From contig NC_088307.1 in NCBI RefSeq assembly GCF_032854445.1, positions 13,156,017 to 13,220,016 of the forward strand: 64,000 nucleotides of DNA, written 5' to 3'. Both the position numbers and the translations under genes were made by a program. Shown in pieces: positions 10,803 through 22,425 of the stretch (position 1 is its first letter; every line of letters begins with the position of its first letter). Under the pieces are notes generated by a model. That model was not told the DNA's origin and did no database searches. It was given only the letters and a program-made list of their open reading frames with translations. This DNA is from Liolophura sinensis (taxonomy: Eukaryota > Mollusca > Polyplacophora > Chitonida > Chitonidae).

Positions 10803-13800
10803 ATGAAGGCCGCTGTTGCGATCGGCTTGCTTGTCTGGATAGCAGCGACATCTCAAGCCAAGGTTTGTATGCTTTTTTTTCACAACATAGGAGTACAGGG
10901 GTCAAAATTATGTTTGAAAGAAACCTGGTCGAAACTTGTAGTTGACAAAACTTTGAGACAGAAAGTAGCAGGCAAACTAACGAGAAATAGACTCAAACAG
11001 GGGACCTCAAATGGGCATAATGAGATTATTAATTTCACAGTTTTAAGGAGCTTTATTTCTCTTGTTACAAAACTTACAAATTTTGTCTATCCATTTCAAA
11101 AAGCTTAAGCAATGATGCTTAAAGAGAATTTTAGAATTCTTTTTTTTTCGCATTTCTCACAAGTTTACACGCTTAATGTTTAAAGCTGTGCTTAAATATT
11201 TTTCACTTATATGACGGTTTCTCACGTCACAAAGCTGGCCGCTGTTGTATAAGTGAAATATTCTTGATAAAATAAAATGAATAAATAACTTTTAAGACGT
11301 CGGTCAGGTTTGTGGGTGGTGGAAACTGGAATGCCCGTTGTAAACCATCAACTGCGCCAGGTACGTGACGGAACCTTTTGAGTAGCGATAGCTTGATTCG
11401 AACTTTGGTCTTTCTTGGTCAAGGGTTTGATAGTGGCAGCGAAACAGCTTTTCAACCATCTGAGCTAGTATAACTTCAACAAGTTTATGAATTTGACCAT
11501 TTCCGAAAATGGATATTAAAACTGTACCCAACATTTGCAAGAAACACTGAAACCTTGTGTAAGCGACCCTATCAAACAATCAAAATAGCTGGCCTCTCAC
11601 AAACGTTTGGCAATGCAACAAATCTACAACTGACATTGAGAAATCTTTCTCTATCATAGGGTGTTGCAGATAAGTCAGAAGGACGACAAGAAAGAAGTGA
11701 GTATGTCATTTTTACCTTTAGACTTTCAAGTCTTCATGCCGTCTGACGTTTTTCGCATCTAAAGAAAGCCCTAGTTTAGCGACTGTTACAAAATTTACAA
11801 TACAACAGAAAACTAAAGTGGATATCAGAATTAACTCACAGTATCGCTTTGAATTACTAAGAGAGTCTGGAGTTGTTTCAGAGAGCCTTCTCATTAGAAT
11901 GATACATCACATAAACAAATCGTATTCTAAACCTAATCGAATTTCATTGTTTTGAAATACGGCTGTTTTGGACTTTTGTTGCAACTCAGATTCCGTTACG
12001 TACAAGTACCGCCTGTACACGAGCGCAGTCGGTATAGTCACCAGTGAAAACTACCCAAACAACTATCCCAACAACCTGCAAACCGCGTACTACATCAGGG
12101 TTCCATACAGCGGCATCTACAATGTCCACCTCAAGTTCTGCTTCTTGTCAATGGAATGCGGTTACGACTTTATCAAGTTCGTCAATGTCCCGTCTTCAAG
12201 ATGGAACAACGTTGGTATGTGTTCCTATGCCGCGCTGCCCTCAACGCAACGGATATGTGAGTACCAAACCTTACAATGTAACAATAACACGTGCAACACA
12301 GAGAGCAAAACCAGAGTCGACAATGTGCTAACTAGCGAATGGTCCACACGATACCGGTGAAATAAGGCCTATTGTCAATTTACCTCAAATGGGTTTAAAT
12401 CTAACTGTTCATGTAAATGCCTAGGTCGTAGCAATTTACACGCCCGGTTATGCCACGAAAAAGGTAAAAACAGTACACTGATGTATTTAGATGTCACTGG
12501 TCGAGAATTGCTTATAATGCTCTATTGTCATTATATTTAGCATACAACAACATTAAAACAATGCAAATGGGCCTGTCCTCGGGAATGCTTAGTCCACCAG
12601 CAGAATTCTGGGTTGTTGTTTTTTTTTCAGGAATACAGTATAATTAAAGACGTACAGCATGTGGAGTAAGACCAGATCAGCGAGTGATTGTGGTCACACG
12701 TAATAAGTGAAGTTCGTCCTCAACACCTGTCCGTATATGTGTAGATGATTAACTATTAAGTTGATGGGGCTTGTTTTGCAAAAAGGCAGTCGCAAACTGC
12801 TCCAAACGTAACTTCCCTTACAACATACAGTTAAGACACAGTCACCATGGAAAATGCGCTTGACGCAGCGCTGCGACAGCTGTGTAGAAGGGGCTGTTGG
12901 TAATTTGTTTCATAGTAGCATCTTAGTCTGCTTCTTCCAGACCTACGGGCTCAACAAGTATTCATTTTTACCCCATGAACAGGAAGGTTTTACCAGTAGT
13001 TGCGGTCAAAGCGATATCTATGTTTGTATTATGCCTAGAAATCATTCACGGACGATTTGTGAAATTTGAATTAGATGTAGTGCCTGGAATATCGACTGTC
13101 TTTCCCACATCACTGGAAGATGATTACTCTTTCTCTCTTTCATGTTACCGGCTTTATTTGATATTTATATATTTTGTTGACATATTCTTTGGGAATCGGT
13201 GTTTTAGGTTTTGGTGGAAACGATCTTACGATTTTTATCGTCTGGGCACCCCATAGTTTAGGGGAGGTTATTACGAGTGACACTTTTACATTCCTTAGGA
13301 CTGTCCAAATCGGTTAGGTCAAGTAACACCTTCGCCACCTGTAACTGTGTTAGGTTAATGGTGTCCACACAATGTGACTGGGTGGAATGTCTTGTATGGT
13401 ATCGATATTGTATAACTGGGTGGGACGTTCTGTTTGGTGTCCACATAGTGTGACTGTGCAGGGCGTCCAGTCTTGTTTCCAAATCTGATGAAAGTGCTGT
13501 CCATATATATGTGCTGTGACTGGGAGGGTAATCCTGTCCAGTCTGGTGTCCACATAGAGTGACTGGGTGAGAGTTTTCTGTCTGGTGTCTTGCCTGGTGT
13601 CCATATACAGTAGTGTGATTGGGTGAGACGTCCTGCCTGGTGTTCACATAGTGTGACTGGGTGAGACGTCCTGCCTGGTGTCCATGTAGGGTGACTTGGT
13701 AAGACGTCCTGCCTGATATCCATACAGTGTGACTGGGTGAAGCGTTCCGTCTGGTGTTCTGTTCTGACGTTCTTTGATAAAGTGTTCCAGAGAAGCAGCA

Positions 13801-16800
13801 TGGGGAAACAATGTACTATGTGCGCGTCTTTTAAGTATGTACCTATACACTGCAGAAAATGTCCAAAGAGTTCTAATGGTGCCTTTCGTTGTTTTTCAGT
13901 CAGTGACATCACCAACAACAATGGAATGCTCGTTCGGTTTTATTCAGATGTCAGTGTGCAGAGGACTGGCTTTAAATTTGCCTACTGCATCGAGGATAGC
14001 GAGGGTCTCTCGCCGCGATGTCTCGAGCGCGCGGACTTTGGATGTTCCTCGCAAAACGAGACTTATGATGTTCTGAGTAAACATTTGTTTAGTTCTGCTT
14101 GTGTTCATACTGCCCATGCGTATGTGGTTATGCATACATGTATAACCGTCTTCACCCAATCAATACGCATAGGATTTTCAATAATTCAGTTTATATATGT
14201 GGAGTATGTGGGACGGTTACTAGCAACCTGCGAATTGTCGTGGGTTTACCCCTGACTCCACTCGGTTTTCTCCCACCATAACGCTGGCCGCCGTCGTATA
14301 AGTCAAATATTCTTGAGTACGGCGTAAAACACCAATCAAGTAAATAAATAAATATATATGTTGAACTGTCCCTTGCAAATTTCTATTAAATTCACGCCAT
14401 CGATAAATATGTCATCCCTCATTAAATCAATTCATATACATATGTAAACTGTTCTTTGCAAATTTGTCTTGATACCAACGGATAAATTCTAGTTAAAAGC
14501 AACGATACTATCTCAGCTTCTGGGAGATGAAACAAATGAATTCGAAAAGCAGCACTATTTACGATAAAAAAAAACACAGGACAAAACTTCTCAGCGGTAT
14601 ATGCGCATCTCATTTAATCCGTGTACATGTATAATCATCAAACATGTCTTCACTTCAACATTATGTTTTCTGGTTTTTAATAAACAATACACAAAATAAA
14701 ATAATTCAGTATACATACGTAAATAATTGTTCTTTACAATTAAGTAAGGACAACGTACAATCATGAAAGCATAGTGGTACATTAAAATCACTAGTTTATC
14801 ACAAAAACAGCTGAGATCGAATATGAATTTTACATACAAATACATTAACAACATGGCAGGATTCCACGAAGCCATTCTTGACTAGTCAAAAACAAAATAA
14901 TGTTCAGTTTTGCTCTGATATTGTATGTCAAGTTATGACTTAAGTGGAATGACTTTGTGGAATTGCCCCTCAACAAACACGCTTGTTAATGTAGCAACTG
15001 TCCAGAATTCCTCTCCACTTCACCTTCTGAATACAAACTAACCTTACAGAAGCGCATAGCTTTGTTGAATTAAAATATGTGCCGCTACGCCCAAGAAATG
15101 AACACAGAAAATATATTTATTTCACAATTACCCCCTTTTATAAAGTTTCTTGGTTTAATCACCTTACTGCAACTGCTTCAGCTTTCTGAAAGAACCAGGG
15201 GCCAGGGTCAAAATATCACTTTTCAACTTATTTGATAGGCCTTAAAATTAAAATTTTGACGTAACAAGTGCTTAATTAAGACAAATGTAACAGAAAATCA
15301 AATTCAAATACCTATACAAAAAACTACGAGGTGGTTGTGACGAGGTTTTAAATTTTGACTTAAGACAGAAATGGTTTTGTGGAATCGACCCCTGGATCCG
15401 AACGCCATGAAGTTCTGACTCAATCAAATTTTGAAATTTCATTTTAAACGCCTATTTTCGAATCCCATGAGTTAAAATTTGCAACAATTTACAGTGTTAA
15501 ATTAAGATAATGAATGTATCACAATTTGAATTTCTTGAACCGTAGAGTACTTCACATATTACAGATTTAAATTTGGACATGCGTCAAAAAAGGCCATGTG
15601 GTATCGGCCACTATAACGACTTCCGGTTATCTCTTCAGGTTCGGCGTCATTCAGCCCCAGTCAGTACATGGAAAAGTACGAGTGGTATAAGCCAGGTACG
15701 TTGTCTTGCCATCACTTTATCTGGACATGGACAGTTTTTTCCAGTACACGGTTTCTTTTGAACTAAAACAAGTTAACCTGTATAACAATGAATTTAAGTC
15801 TTAATTCGAAAGAGAAGCCCTATATACATACCGAATGACTCGGGTATACAATAACGTGCTTTACGTGTTTTTTTTTTAAAACTTCTATGGAACACACAAT
15901 AAATATTGACAAAGTACGTCCAGTCCCAAGTATTTCATAATTTTCCTTTCCTTGTGGTAATCTTTTTTAACTGTAGCCGCATACAATTATCATTATATTT
16001 GAAACGTTTATAATTTTTCCAGATGCACAAGATGCTGTCACCAACGAAAACTCAACCAACTATCACAGTTCTTCGTACTACTACAGTTCCTACTACAACA
16101 GCTACCCGTACCACCACAGTTCCTACTACAACAGCTACCCGTACCACTACAGTTCTTACTACCACAGCTACCCATACCAATACAGTTCCCAATACTACAG
16201 CTACCCGTACCAATACAGTTCTTACTACCACAGCTACCCGTACCACCACAGTTCCTACTACAACAGCTACCCGTACCACTACAGTTCTTACTACCACAGC
16301 TACCCATACCAATACAGTTCCCAATACTACCCGTACCAATACAGTTCTTACTACCACAGCTACCCGTACCACTACAGTTCTTACTACCACAGCTACCCGT
16401 ACCACTACAGTTCCTCCTACAACAGCTACCCGTACCACTACAGTTCTTACTACCACAGCTACCCGTACTATCACAGTTCCTATTACCACAGCTACCCGTA
16501 CCACCACAGTTCTTACTACCACAGTTACCCATACCACTACAGTTCCCAATACTACAGCTACCCGTACCACTACAGTTCCTATTACCACAGCTACCCGTAC
16601 CACTACAGTTCTTACTACAACAGCTACCCGTACCACTACAGTTCCTACTACAACAGCTACCCGTACTATCACAGTTCCTATTACCACAGCTACCCGTACC
16701 ACTACAGTTCTTACTACCACAGCTACCCGTACTACTACAGTTCTTACTACCACAGTTACCCATACTACTACAGTTCCTACTACCACAGCTACCCGTACCA

Positions 16801-18747
16801 CTACAGTTCTTACTACCACAGCTACCCGTACTACTACAGTTCTTACTACCACAGTTACCCATACTACTACAGTTCCTACTACCACAGCTACCCGTACTAC
16901 TACAGTTCCTACTACCACAGCTACCCGTACCACTACAGTTCCTACTACCACAGCTACCCGTACCACTACAGTTCCTATTACGACAGCTACCCTTGCCACT
17001 ACAGTTCCTACTACCACAGCTACCCGTACCACTACAGTCCTAGCTATCAGCACCTCACATACCCATATGGCTCCTTTGATATATCCGGCAGTGGTAAGAT
17101 ATTTTATTCTTGATTTCAAAGGTGGACAAAGCATAATACTGGCATAAAGTTCAGATGGAAGAGTGAGAAAAGTTAGATGTCAGCGTGGTCCTGAATATTT
17201 TTTTCTTTATAGAGAAAAAGAGAGTTGAAAATATGGTTTTGTACGGGGGTATTTGGGACCACCCCTAGGTATATAATGTCTTTGCGTAATAATGTTGTAA
17301 ATGAGGATGTAACACATCCTCATGTTGAACAAATATGTTTGCTATAGAATATGGTCTTTACGATTAACAAATGTGTTCAACCTTAATTTTGATCATAATT
17401 ATATTTTTATGTATTCATAAATATTTCCTTATTTAGATTAAATGTATGTGTTTTGGGATATAAACAACAAATTTACTTTCAAATAAATTCATTAGACATG
17501 TATTACATCCTTATTTCGAACATCTTTATGCAAAGACGACATAGACCAATATGAGCTCCCAAATACATGCCATAAAAAATATTTCCAAATCCCTTTTTAT
17601 CCTAACAGAAAAATATATAAAAAAAAAATAGACTGTCGCTGCAAATAAGTTTTCACACTTGGTTTTGGCATCATTTTTATGTTTTCTTGTTAGAACTTTA
17701 TTTTCTATGTATATAAACACGTGCAAAACAAATGTACATGTTGGTATAGAACTGGTTTTAACTTATGCGGTCACTGTGAGTTTAAGTCCAGCAAATGCAA
17801 ATAAATCAATTAATTAAAACGCCTTTTCAAAGGACATCCACCTGTCAGAGACTGATGTATTTTGAGACGACATAAGACATTGACTCTATGGGGCTATGTT
17901 TGGGTAGAAACATAGCCCTATATGCAAGCACTGACCTACCCTGCACTCTTCGGTTCTCAGGGTGCTTTCCTGAACATACTATTGTTGTTCCTGCATGTCG
18001 TGATTGTCTGTAATCCCTAGCCATTTCTGCGTACCATGTATTTCTGTTTTGTGATATGCTTCAGCCTGCAAACGTGCAGTGGAATAAAACGTCTTCGTGT
18101 ACATTGCAAACACAGCTCATCCGCCATGTTTCACATGTCGCGGATGCTCCGCGGAGGTTCAATCCGAGACAGCCGGTCGCGCATTCATATTTTTATGCGC
18201 AGGCTTCCATATGGGGGTAACGCGAGGAATTCCAACTGTTGCCTAGCGATTATAGGGAACATTCAAACAGGGCGCACGTCAGGACAACCACGTCATACAG
18301 CGAACAACAACAGTATGTTCAGGACTGCACACTGAGATTTGAGGAGTGCAGGGTAAGTCAATACTTGCATGCATATAGGACTGTGTTTTTATGTAAACAT
18401 GGCACCATACAGCTAGACATAGACCTTTGGCCTTATGAACGTTTCCGCCATGTTTGTTCCTCCCGTCTGAGCACCTTGTTGTTGTTGTAGCTGCCTATCC
18501 TTTGATTGGTCGGGTTGTTGAAGACTATTACAATGCCAGATCTGACATGAACACCGATATGTTGAAAAAAGACTACCTGGCCAACACTATAGTGAATGCG
18601 CTACGCACAGGAACGTTGACCTACTTCGGCCTTCCTCCTGACCACATCCGCAAGCGGGAAATGCCGGAGAAAAAGCGCCAGGCAAAACTGCTTGAACACA
18701 TGAAAGAGCTAAACCAACAACAACAACAAATAGAGAAAGAGGCTTAA
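10803..18747 (+). CDS. Secreted CUB-domain protein with tyrosine-rich 11-residue repeats (9 exons, 699 aa)
   Basis: Exons: 10803-10862, 11660-11696, 11990-12256, 13900-14076, 15639-15695, 16023-17093, 17961-18009 (tentative), 18247-18352, 18472-18747. All junctions are GT-AG and the phases agree throughout (0,1,1,1,1,1,2,0), giving exactly 700 codons with stop. Residues 1-19 are a signal peptide (MKAAVAIGLLVWIAATSQA). Residues about 36-155 form a CUB domain (ENYPNNYPNN, ECGYDFIKF, NGMLVRFYSD, GFKFAYC). Residues about 213-540 are near-perfect 11-mers such as SSYYHSYPYHY. The C-terminus has several Cys, a hydrophobic stretch (HLVVVVAAYPLIG) and a Gln/Lys-rich tail ending IEKEA. Extracellular matrix, shell, byssal or adhesive use is inferred from composition alone; no catalytic motif is visible. 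Exon 7 was chosen mainly because it satisfies phase; exons 1-6 are strongly supported and 8-9 moderately. CUB domains mediate extracellular protein binding. Confidence 0.82.
11196..11287. repeat. Inverted pair of SINE-A tail fragments
   Basis: TATTTTTCACTTATATGACG at left faces GTATAAGTGAAATATTCTTG at right, so two SINE-A 3' fragments point at each other within intron 1. The right one ends in an AATAAATAAC tail. Confidence 0.65.
13355..13760. repeat. Degenerate ~38-bp minisatellite in intron 3
   Basis: Roughly ten diverged units with GTGTCCACATAGTGTGACTG and GGTGAGACGTCCTGCCTG. It lies wholly in the intron between exons 12256 and 13900 of the CUB gene and gives spurious minus-strand open frames. 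Confidence 0.85.
14214..14355 (+). repeat. SINE-A 3' fragment, plus orientation
   Basis: Lacks the tRNA head; begins near GGTTACTAGCAACCTGCG and runs through CCACCATAACGCTGGCCGCC to a GTAAATAAATAAATA tail. Sits in intron 4 of the CUB gene. Confidence 0.88.
15195..15395. mobile_element. MITE-2 copy (CCAGGGGCC termini)
   Basis: Left end CCAGGGGCCAGGGTCAAAA and right end TTTTGTGGAATCGACCCCTGG are inverted repeats. About 200 bp, non-coding, in intron 4 of the CUB gene. A half-copy with GACTTTGTGGAATTGCCCCT lies near 14950-14972. Confidence 0.65.
16062..17040 (+). repeat. 33-bp coding repeat encoding SSYYxSYPYxY
   Basis: About 30 copies of a 33-nt unit inside exon 6. In the spliced frame each unit reads Ser-Ser-Tyr-Tyr-(His/Asn)-Ser-Tyr-Pro-Tyr-(His/Gln)-(Tyr/His), close to 45% tyrosine. 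TCC/TCT and CCG/CCA differences between units are silent in this frame but change Leu/Pro in the ATG-initiated threonine-rich frame, which supports the tyrosine reading. All six frames are open through much of the block because of the repeat. Confidence 0.9.
17766..17815 (+). repeat. SINE-A head remnant
   Basis: TGCGGTCACTGTGAGTTTAA then GTCCAGC matches the B-box part of SINE-A, followed directly by AAATAAATCAATTAATT. A short internal-deletion copy. Confidence 0.5.
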
Positions 18748-19120
18748 ATACGTCTGAAAGGTGGGTGATATGAAATATAGATTGTTCTTGTCTATTTTCT
18801 TGATGAATAGTCTACCATATTTGGGTATCCATTTAATACAGTCGAATGACTGAGCGGTGCAATTATGAGGTGTAAGCAAAGAAATTCGTTTGAAAACGAA
18901 GACAGAGCAGGCAAATCAATATCCATAGAGGAAAAATGAATCATAAATGAAGGCTATAACTACATTCCTGAAAGCCTATGATTCTCCAGGTTCACTTGAT
19001 GTTATATCGCTGCAAACACTTGCAAATTTTACACAGAAATCTAGATCAACGACAAAGTCAATGGGGTCACGGTGGTGATGCAGGGAGTGATGTCAGAAGC
19101 AAAAGCTCTGTTTCAACCCT

Positions 19121-19383
19121 CCGTGGCTCAGTCGGTTAGCGCGCTAGCGCAGCGTAATGACCCAGGGGCCTTTCACCAATGCGCTCGCTGTGAGTTCAAG
19201 TCCAACTCATGCTGGCTTCCTCTTCGGCCGTACGTGGGAAGGCCTGCCAACAACCTGCGGATGGTCGTGGGTTTCCCCCGGGCTGTGCCCGGTTTCCACC
19301 TACCATAATGCTGGTCGCCGTCATATAAGTGAAATATTCTTGAGTACGGCGTAAACACCAATCAAATAAATAAATAAATTAAT
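19121..19383 (+). repeat. SINE-A, full length, with target-site duplication
   Basis: Starts CCGTGGCTCAGTCGGTTAGC (A box) and carries GAGTTCAAGTCCAAC (B box), then the conserved core and an AATCAAATAAATAAATAAA tail. It is bounded by a perfect 13-bp duplication, CTGTTTCAACCCT, at 19108-19120 and 19384-19396. This defines SINE-A as a tRNA-derived SINE of about 263 bp. Confidence 0.95.
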
Positions 19384-19513
19384 CTGTTTCAACCCTTGTC
19401 ACGATTAATATACTTGATATACATGAATTCTTACCAACATCTCAGACAAATTTATTGATGAATACTGACTGCAGATGTAGGCAGATGAGTTCCAGGGGCA
19501 AACCACCACCCTT

Positions 19514-19736
19514 CACTTAAAAAAAAACACAGAAAGTCTGTTGTCGGGGTGATACCAAAATGCTTGTGCTATTATGACAAAATACTTGGTCATGTTCAAC
19601 AAAATATCCTTGTAGTCCAATCCAATCTTTATGTTGATTTGTGCTATATTTAACAGAATATTCTGTTGTGATAAAATGATACTTTCTAGCATCACTCAGA
19701 CAGACCTTTTGATAATCTTAACAGATTTTTTTTCGA
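19514..19736. mobile_element. MITE-1 copy
   Basis: Begins TTCACTTAAAAAAAAACACA and ends AACAGATTTTTTTTCGAGAGT, with the shared GTCTGTTGTCGGGGTGAT and TAGCATCACTCAGACAGACC arms. About 220 bp, non-coding. Confidence 0.65.
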
Positions 19737-19839
19737 GAGTTTGCATTTGATACCTTTTGACAAACCTCTGTAAATAAAGAGGCTGTACGGAAAATTTTGG
19801 TCAAAAAAAAAAGAGAAAATCAATACAAATACAATCCAA

Positions 19840-20110
19840 TTTTGGCAATTTTTTTAGAATACCCAATTAATTACCTTTCGTAAAATTTCAGACTCATCTG
19901 TGCACGTGTTATGTACCGATCAAAATCGGTAATAAAGTTACAAAAATATATGAAACGGGTCCGGTATTAGGACTTTTCCAAACTTAAAAATCAGTTTATG
20001 CACGGGTCTGAAAGGCAATAATTTGAGATATTCGTCGTACATACAGCAAAATTGATTTTTCCCCATTATGTAACCTCTTGAAAGCGCAAGCTGAATTTGC
20101 GAAACCAGAC
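19840..20110 (+). repeat. Dispersed repeat F, copy 1
   Basis: Shares an ordered series of words (GGTCAAAATC/CGATCAAAATCGG, AATAAAGTT, ATATGAA, TAGGACTTTT, AAAGGCAATAATTTG) with 63170-63440 in the same orientation. Class unknown. Confidence 0.45.
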
Positions 20111-20388
20111 ATATAGACCGTCTGTAGTTCAGTTCAATTAAATATCGATTATTGAGATATTTCACTATCTGATGGTCGACTATCAGATCGTCGAATAATG
20201 TGAGAATCGACAATCGAATTAGGCATGCTTCGCCGTTTTCTTAAACAAGCAAGTAGAATTCCATGACTACCGAGTACTCAATTACCAGCACGTCTACTAT
20301 AGAATTCTTTAGCATAGGTAGCAAAAAACTCATCAGCCCAATAAATAATTCATCTACGTGTGTTGATACGTTCCATTTTCTGTTTCAG

Positions 20389-20502
20389 CTTTTGCCTGCG
20401 ACTGACACCGACGTTGTGGCCTCAACTGAACAAACAGTCAAATTAAAACCCCTTACTAACTTACACGTTTCGTGTACATCACAGTCTCGATATCTGAACT
20501 GA
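20389..20502 (+). CDS. Candidate 3'-terminal exon, orphan
   Basis: A strong acceptor (TTCCATTTTCTGTTTCAG) precedes 38 codons beginning LLPATDTDVVASTEQTVK and ending in TGA. An AATAAA signal at 20555-20560 follows the stop by about 50 bases, as expected for a terminal exon. No partner exon in matching phase was identified and the peptide is not recognised. It could be a chance alignment of splice and polyadenylation signals. Confidence 0.3.
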   Translation, partial: LLPATDTDVVASTEQTVKLKPLTNLHVSCTSQSRYLN

Positions 20503-20974
20503 ACTCCAATTCTTATTCCATCTCATAATTTCTTCTTTGTATGCGTGTCTCTAAAATAAACTTATAGTTGTAACTTTCCGCTGATTATCACGTTCTGATC
20601 TTACGTTCTTCATCATGGTGATCTGAGTCCGGGACTTTTTCGATGTTCCCCGAGACATAAAATACGACAGAATAAAGAGTAAAACGAGATCACTGTGACG
20701 ACAGTGCACGTGATGCTTGGCAAATTGTCGCGCGCAACCGGTGAAATACGGCCTCGTGTCAAATTACCTTTGTCATCGTCTAATTGTATAACTGTTCATA
20801 AATGCTTGTACAACCACTTTAGTACTTTGGCTTAAGCAGAATTACGTAAAAAAATATATGCAGCGATGTGATTTGCGATGTATTAGACGGCATCTACTTG
20901 GCCGTTTAGATGGTCTTAAATGGAATTTATTGGAGATCTCGTGTGTGTGTGTGTTTTTTTTTTTTTAATCTGAA

Positions 20975-21090
20975 TGTTTTTAAAGCCATACTCACGCAAT
21001 TTTCACCTAAACGGAGGTGGTCTATATTATGGGTTCTGGGAACCCGGGGTGTACTGGGTAAACCAGCGACTTTTCGCAAGTCACTGATCA
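20975..21090 (-). repeat. Very diverged SINE-A fragment
   Basis: AAGCCATACTCACGCAATTT then ACCTAAACGGAGG and GGGAACCCGG recall the SINE-A core in minus orientation, preceded by a (GT)n-Tn run at 20940-20966. Weak. Confidence 0.35.
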
Positions 21091-21564
21091 ACTTTTCTAC
21101 CTATGAACATATAAATGCCCATCTTATTCATGGAATCTAAGCGTCGTTCGACATTCAACACTCGTAAAGCGCCTAGAGGAGCGTTCCAAGACCATAACGC
21201 CCATTTCCAAAACAGCGTAAAACAAACTTTAAAACAACCACATATTGATAAGAACTTAACAAAAGGTAGCCATTTTGGAATAAGTATTGTTTTCTTACAC
21301 GAAAGAAATGGAGACCGTATGAAAACGCATCCACCTGGTATATTTCGACTTTCAAATGTTTAACTGACAGACTTTCGTAGTTAATTGTATCGGTGTTCTT
21401 TCAAACGTGTCACGGTTGCATTAACGTGAGAACCAAATAAAACCTTCTTATGCTAATTATCAAAGTTACCATCCATGGGATGTTCCATCATCTTTCATTG
21501 AATTTCTCATAAATATAAATTGACGATATTTCAATGCCTGTCCCTGTCTTCATACGAATACGAC

Positions 21565-21905
21565 ACCTCTTCGGTGGCTGAATGCTTAGAGCGTCCGAAT
21601 CGAAACCGGGTACCTGGGATCGAACCCGGGGCGGCATATACCAAAGACTTTAAAATGGTACTTATTGCTGCTTCTCTTGGCGCTCAGCAATGAGAGGTTA
21701 GAGCAAGGAAACAGGACTGGTTGGTCTGGTATCAATATGATATGACTGGGTGGGGTGTCATATCTGGTGTCTTCGGCATGATTCTTCAGTAGTGGCAGCA
21801 CTCTGACCGCCTGATCTTGCCCTGCCACAGTATATGTACACAAATCAAATGACTTCTCGTCGTCATATGACTAAAAAATTGATAAATACGACGTAAAAAT
21901 CCAAG
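21565..21905 (+). repeat. SINE-C copy, plus orientation
   Basis: tRNA-like head with A box (GGTGGCTGAATGCTTAGAGC) and B box (GGGATCGAACCCGG), a body with GGACTGGTTGGTCTGGTATC and TGACTGGGTGGGGTGTCAT, and the tail CATATGACTAAAAAATTGAT then ACGACGTAAAAATCC. About 340 bp. Confidence 0.8.
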
Positions 21906-22330
21906 CAGACTAACATAATTTACCTCATACAATATGTATATATGACAGTATAGTTATTCAGTGAGACCCTCTGAGTTCTTGAGAATCCACATACGTTGAT
22001 GTAATCTACAATAGATTGCTAAAATACTACATATCTTGTTACGTACATTTTCAAAAATTTGAGGCTGGGCATGAATCCTAGTCAAATCTACAGTGACAGG
22101 CAGGGTGCTGGAACGAAATTAACTGACAAATTTTTTCAGGGTTAATTAGCATTGTATCGCTGCCTCCCTGTCCCGCTACCTTGCGATGTACCTCAAGACG
22201 AAAGTCTTAGGCACATGTACATGTATAGCGAGGTAGCGAAATGCCTTCGATCGACTTTCATAGAAAAGTGCAAATATGCCATGCATTTACACAGACGTGC
22301 CCTTTACACGGGTTAAGTCAAAGTTAATGT

Positions 22331-22425
22331 TCAGCTTAGATCCTAAATTTACTCAGCTTAGATCCTAAATTTACACAGCTTAGATCCTAAATTTACTCAA
22401 CTTAGATACTGAATTTACTCAGTTT
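22331..22425. repeat. 23-bp tandem repeat
   Basis: About four to five copies of CAGCTTAGATCCTAAATTTA followed by CTC, the last ones mutated. Confidence 0.8.

Noticed and set aside
13355-13921. 188-aa minus-strand frame with repeated TSHPVTLC-like words
   Set aside because: It translates the degenerate 38-bp minisatellite in an intron of the CUB gene on the other strand.
16052-17134. A 360-aa minus-strand frame (VVVRVAVVV) and a 274-aa Cys/Gly frame
   Set aside because: Shadows of the 33-bp coding repeat; the plus-strand tyrosine frame fits the splice phases of the flanking exons and the silent variation.
19121-19200. tRNA-like sequences with A and B boxes (also 27017, 30300, 56832, 57940-58010)
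   Set aside because: They are heads of SINEs with shared bodies, tails and target-site duplications, and do not show a complete functional tRNA context.
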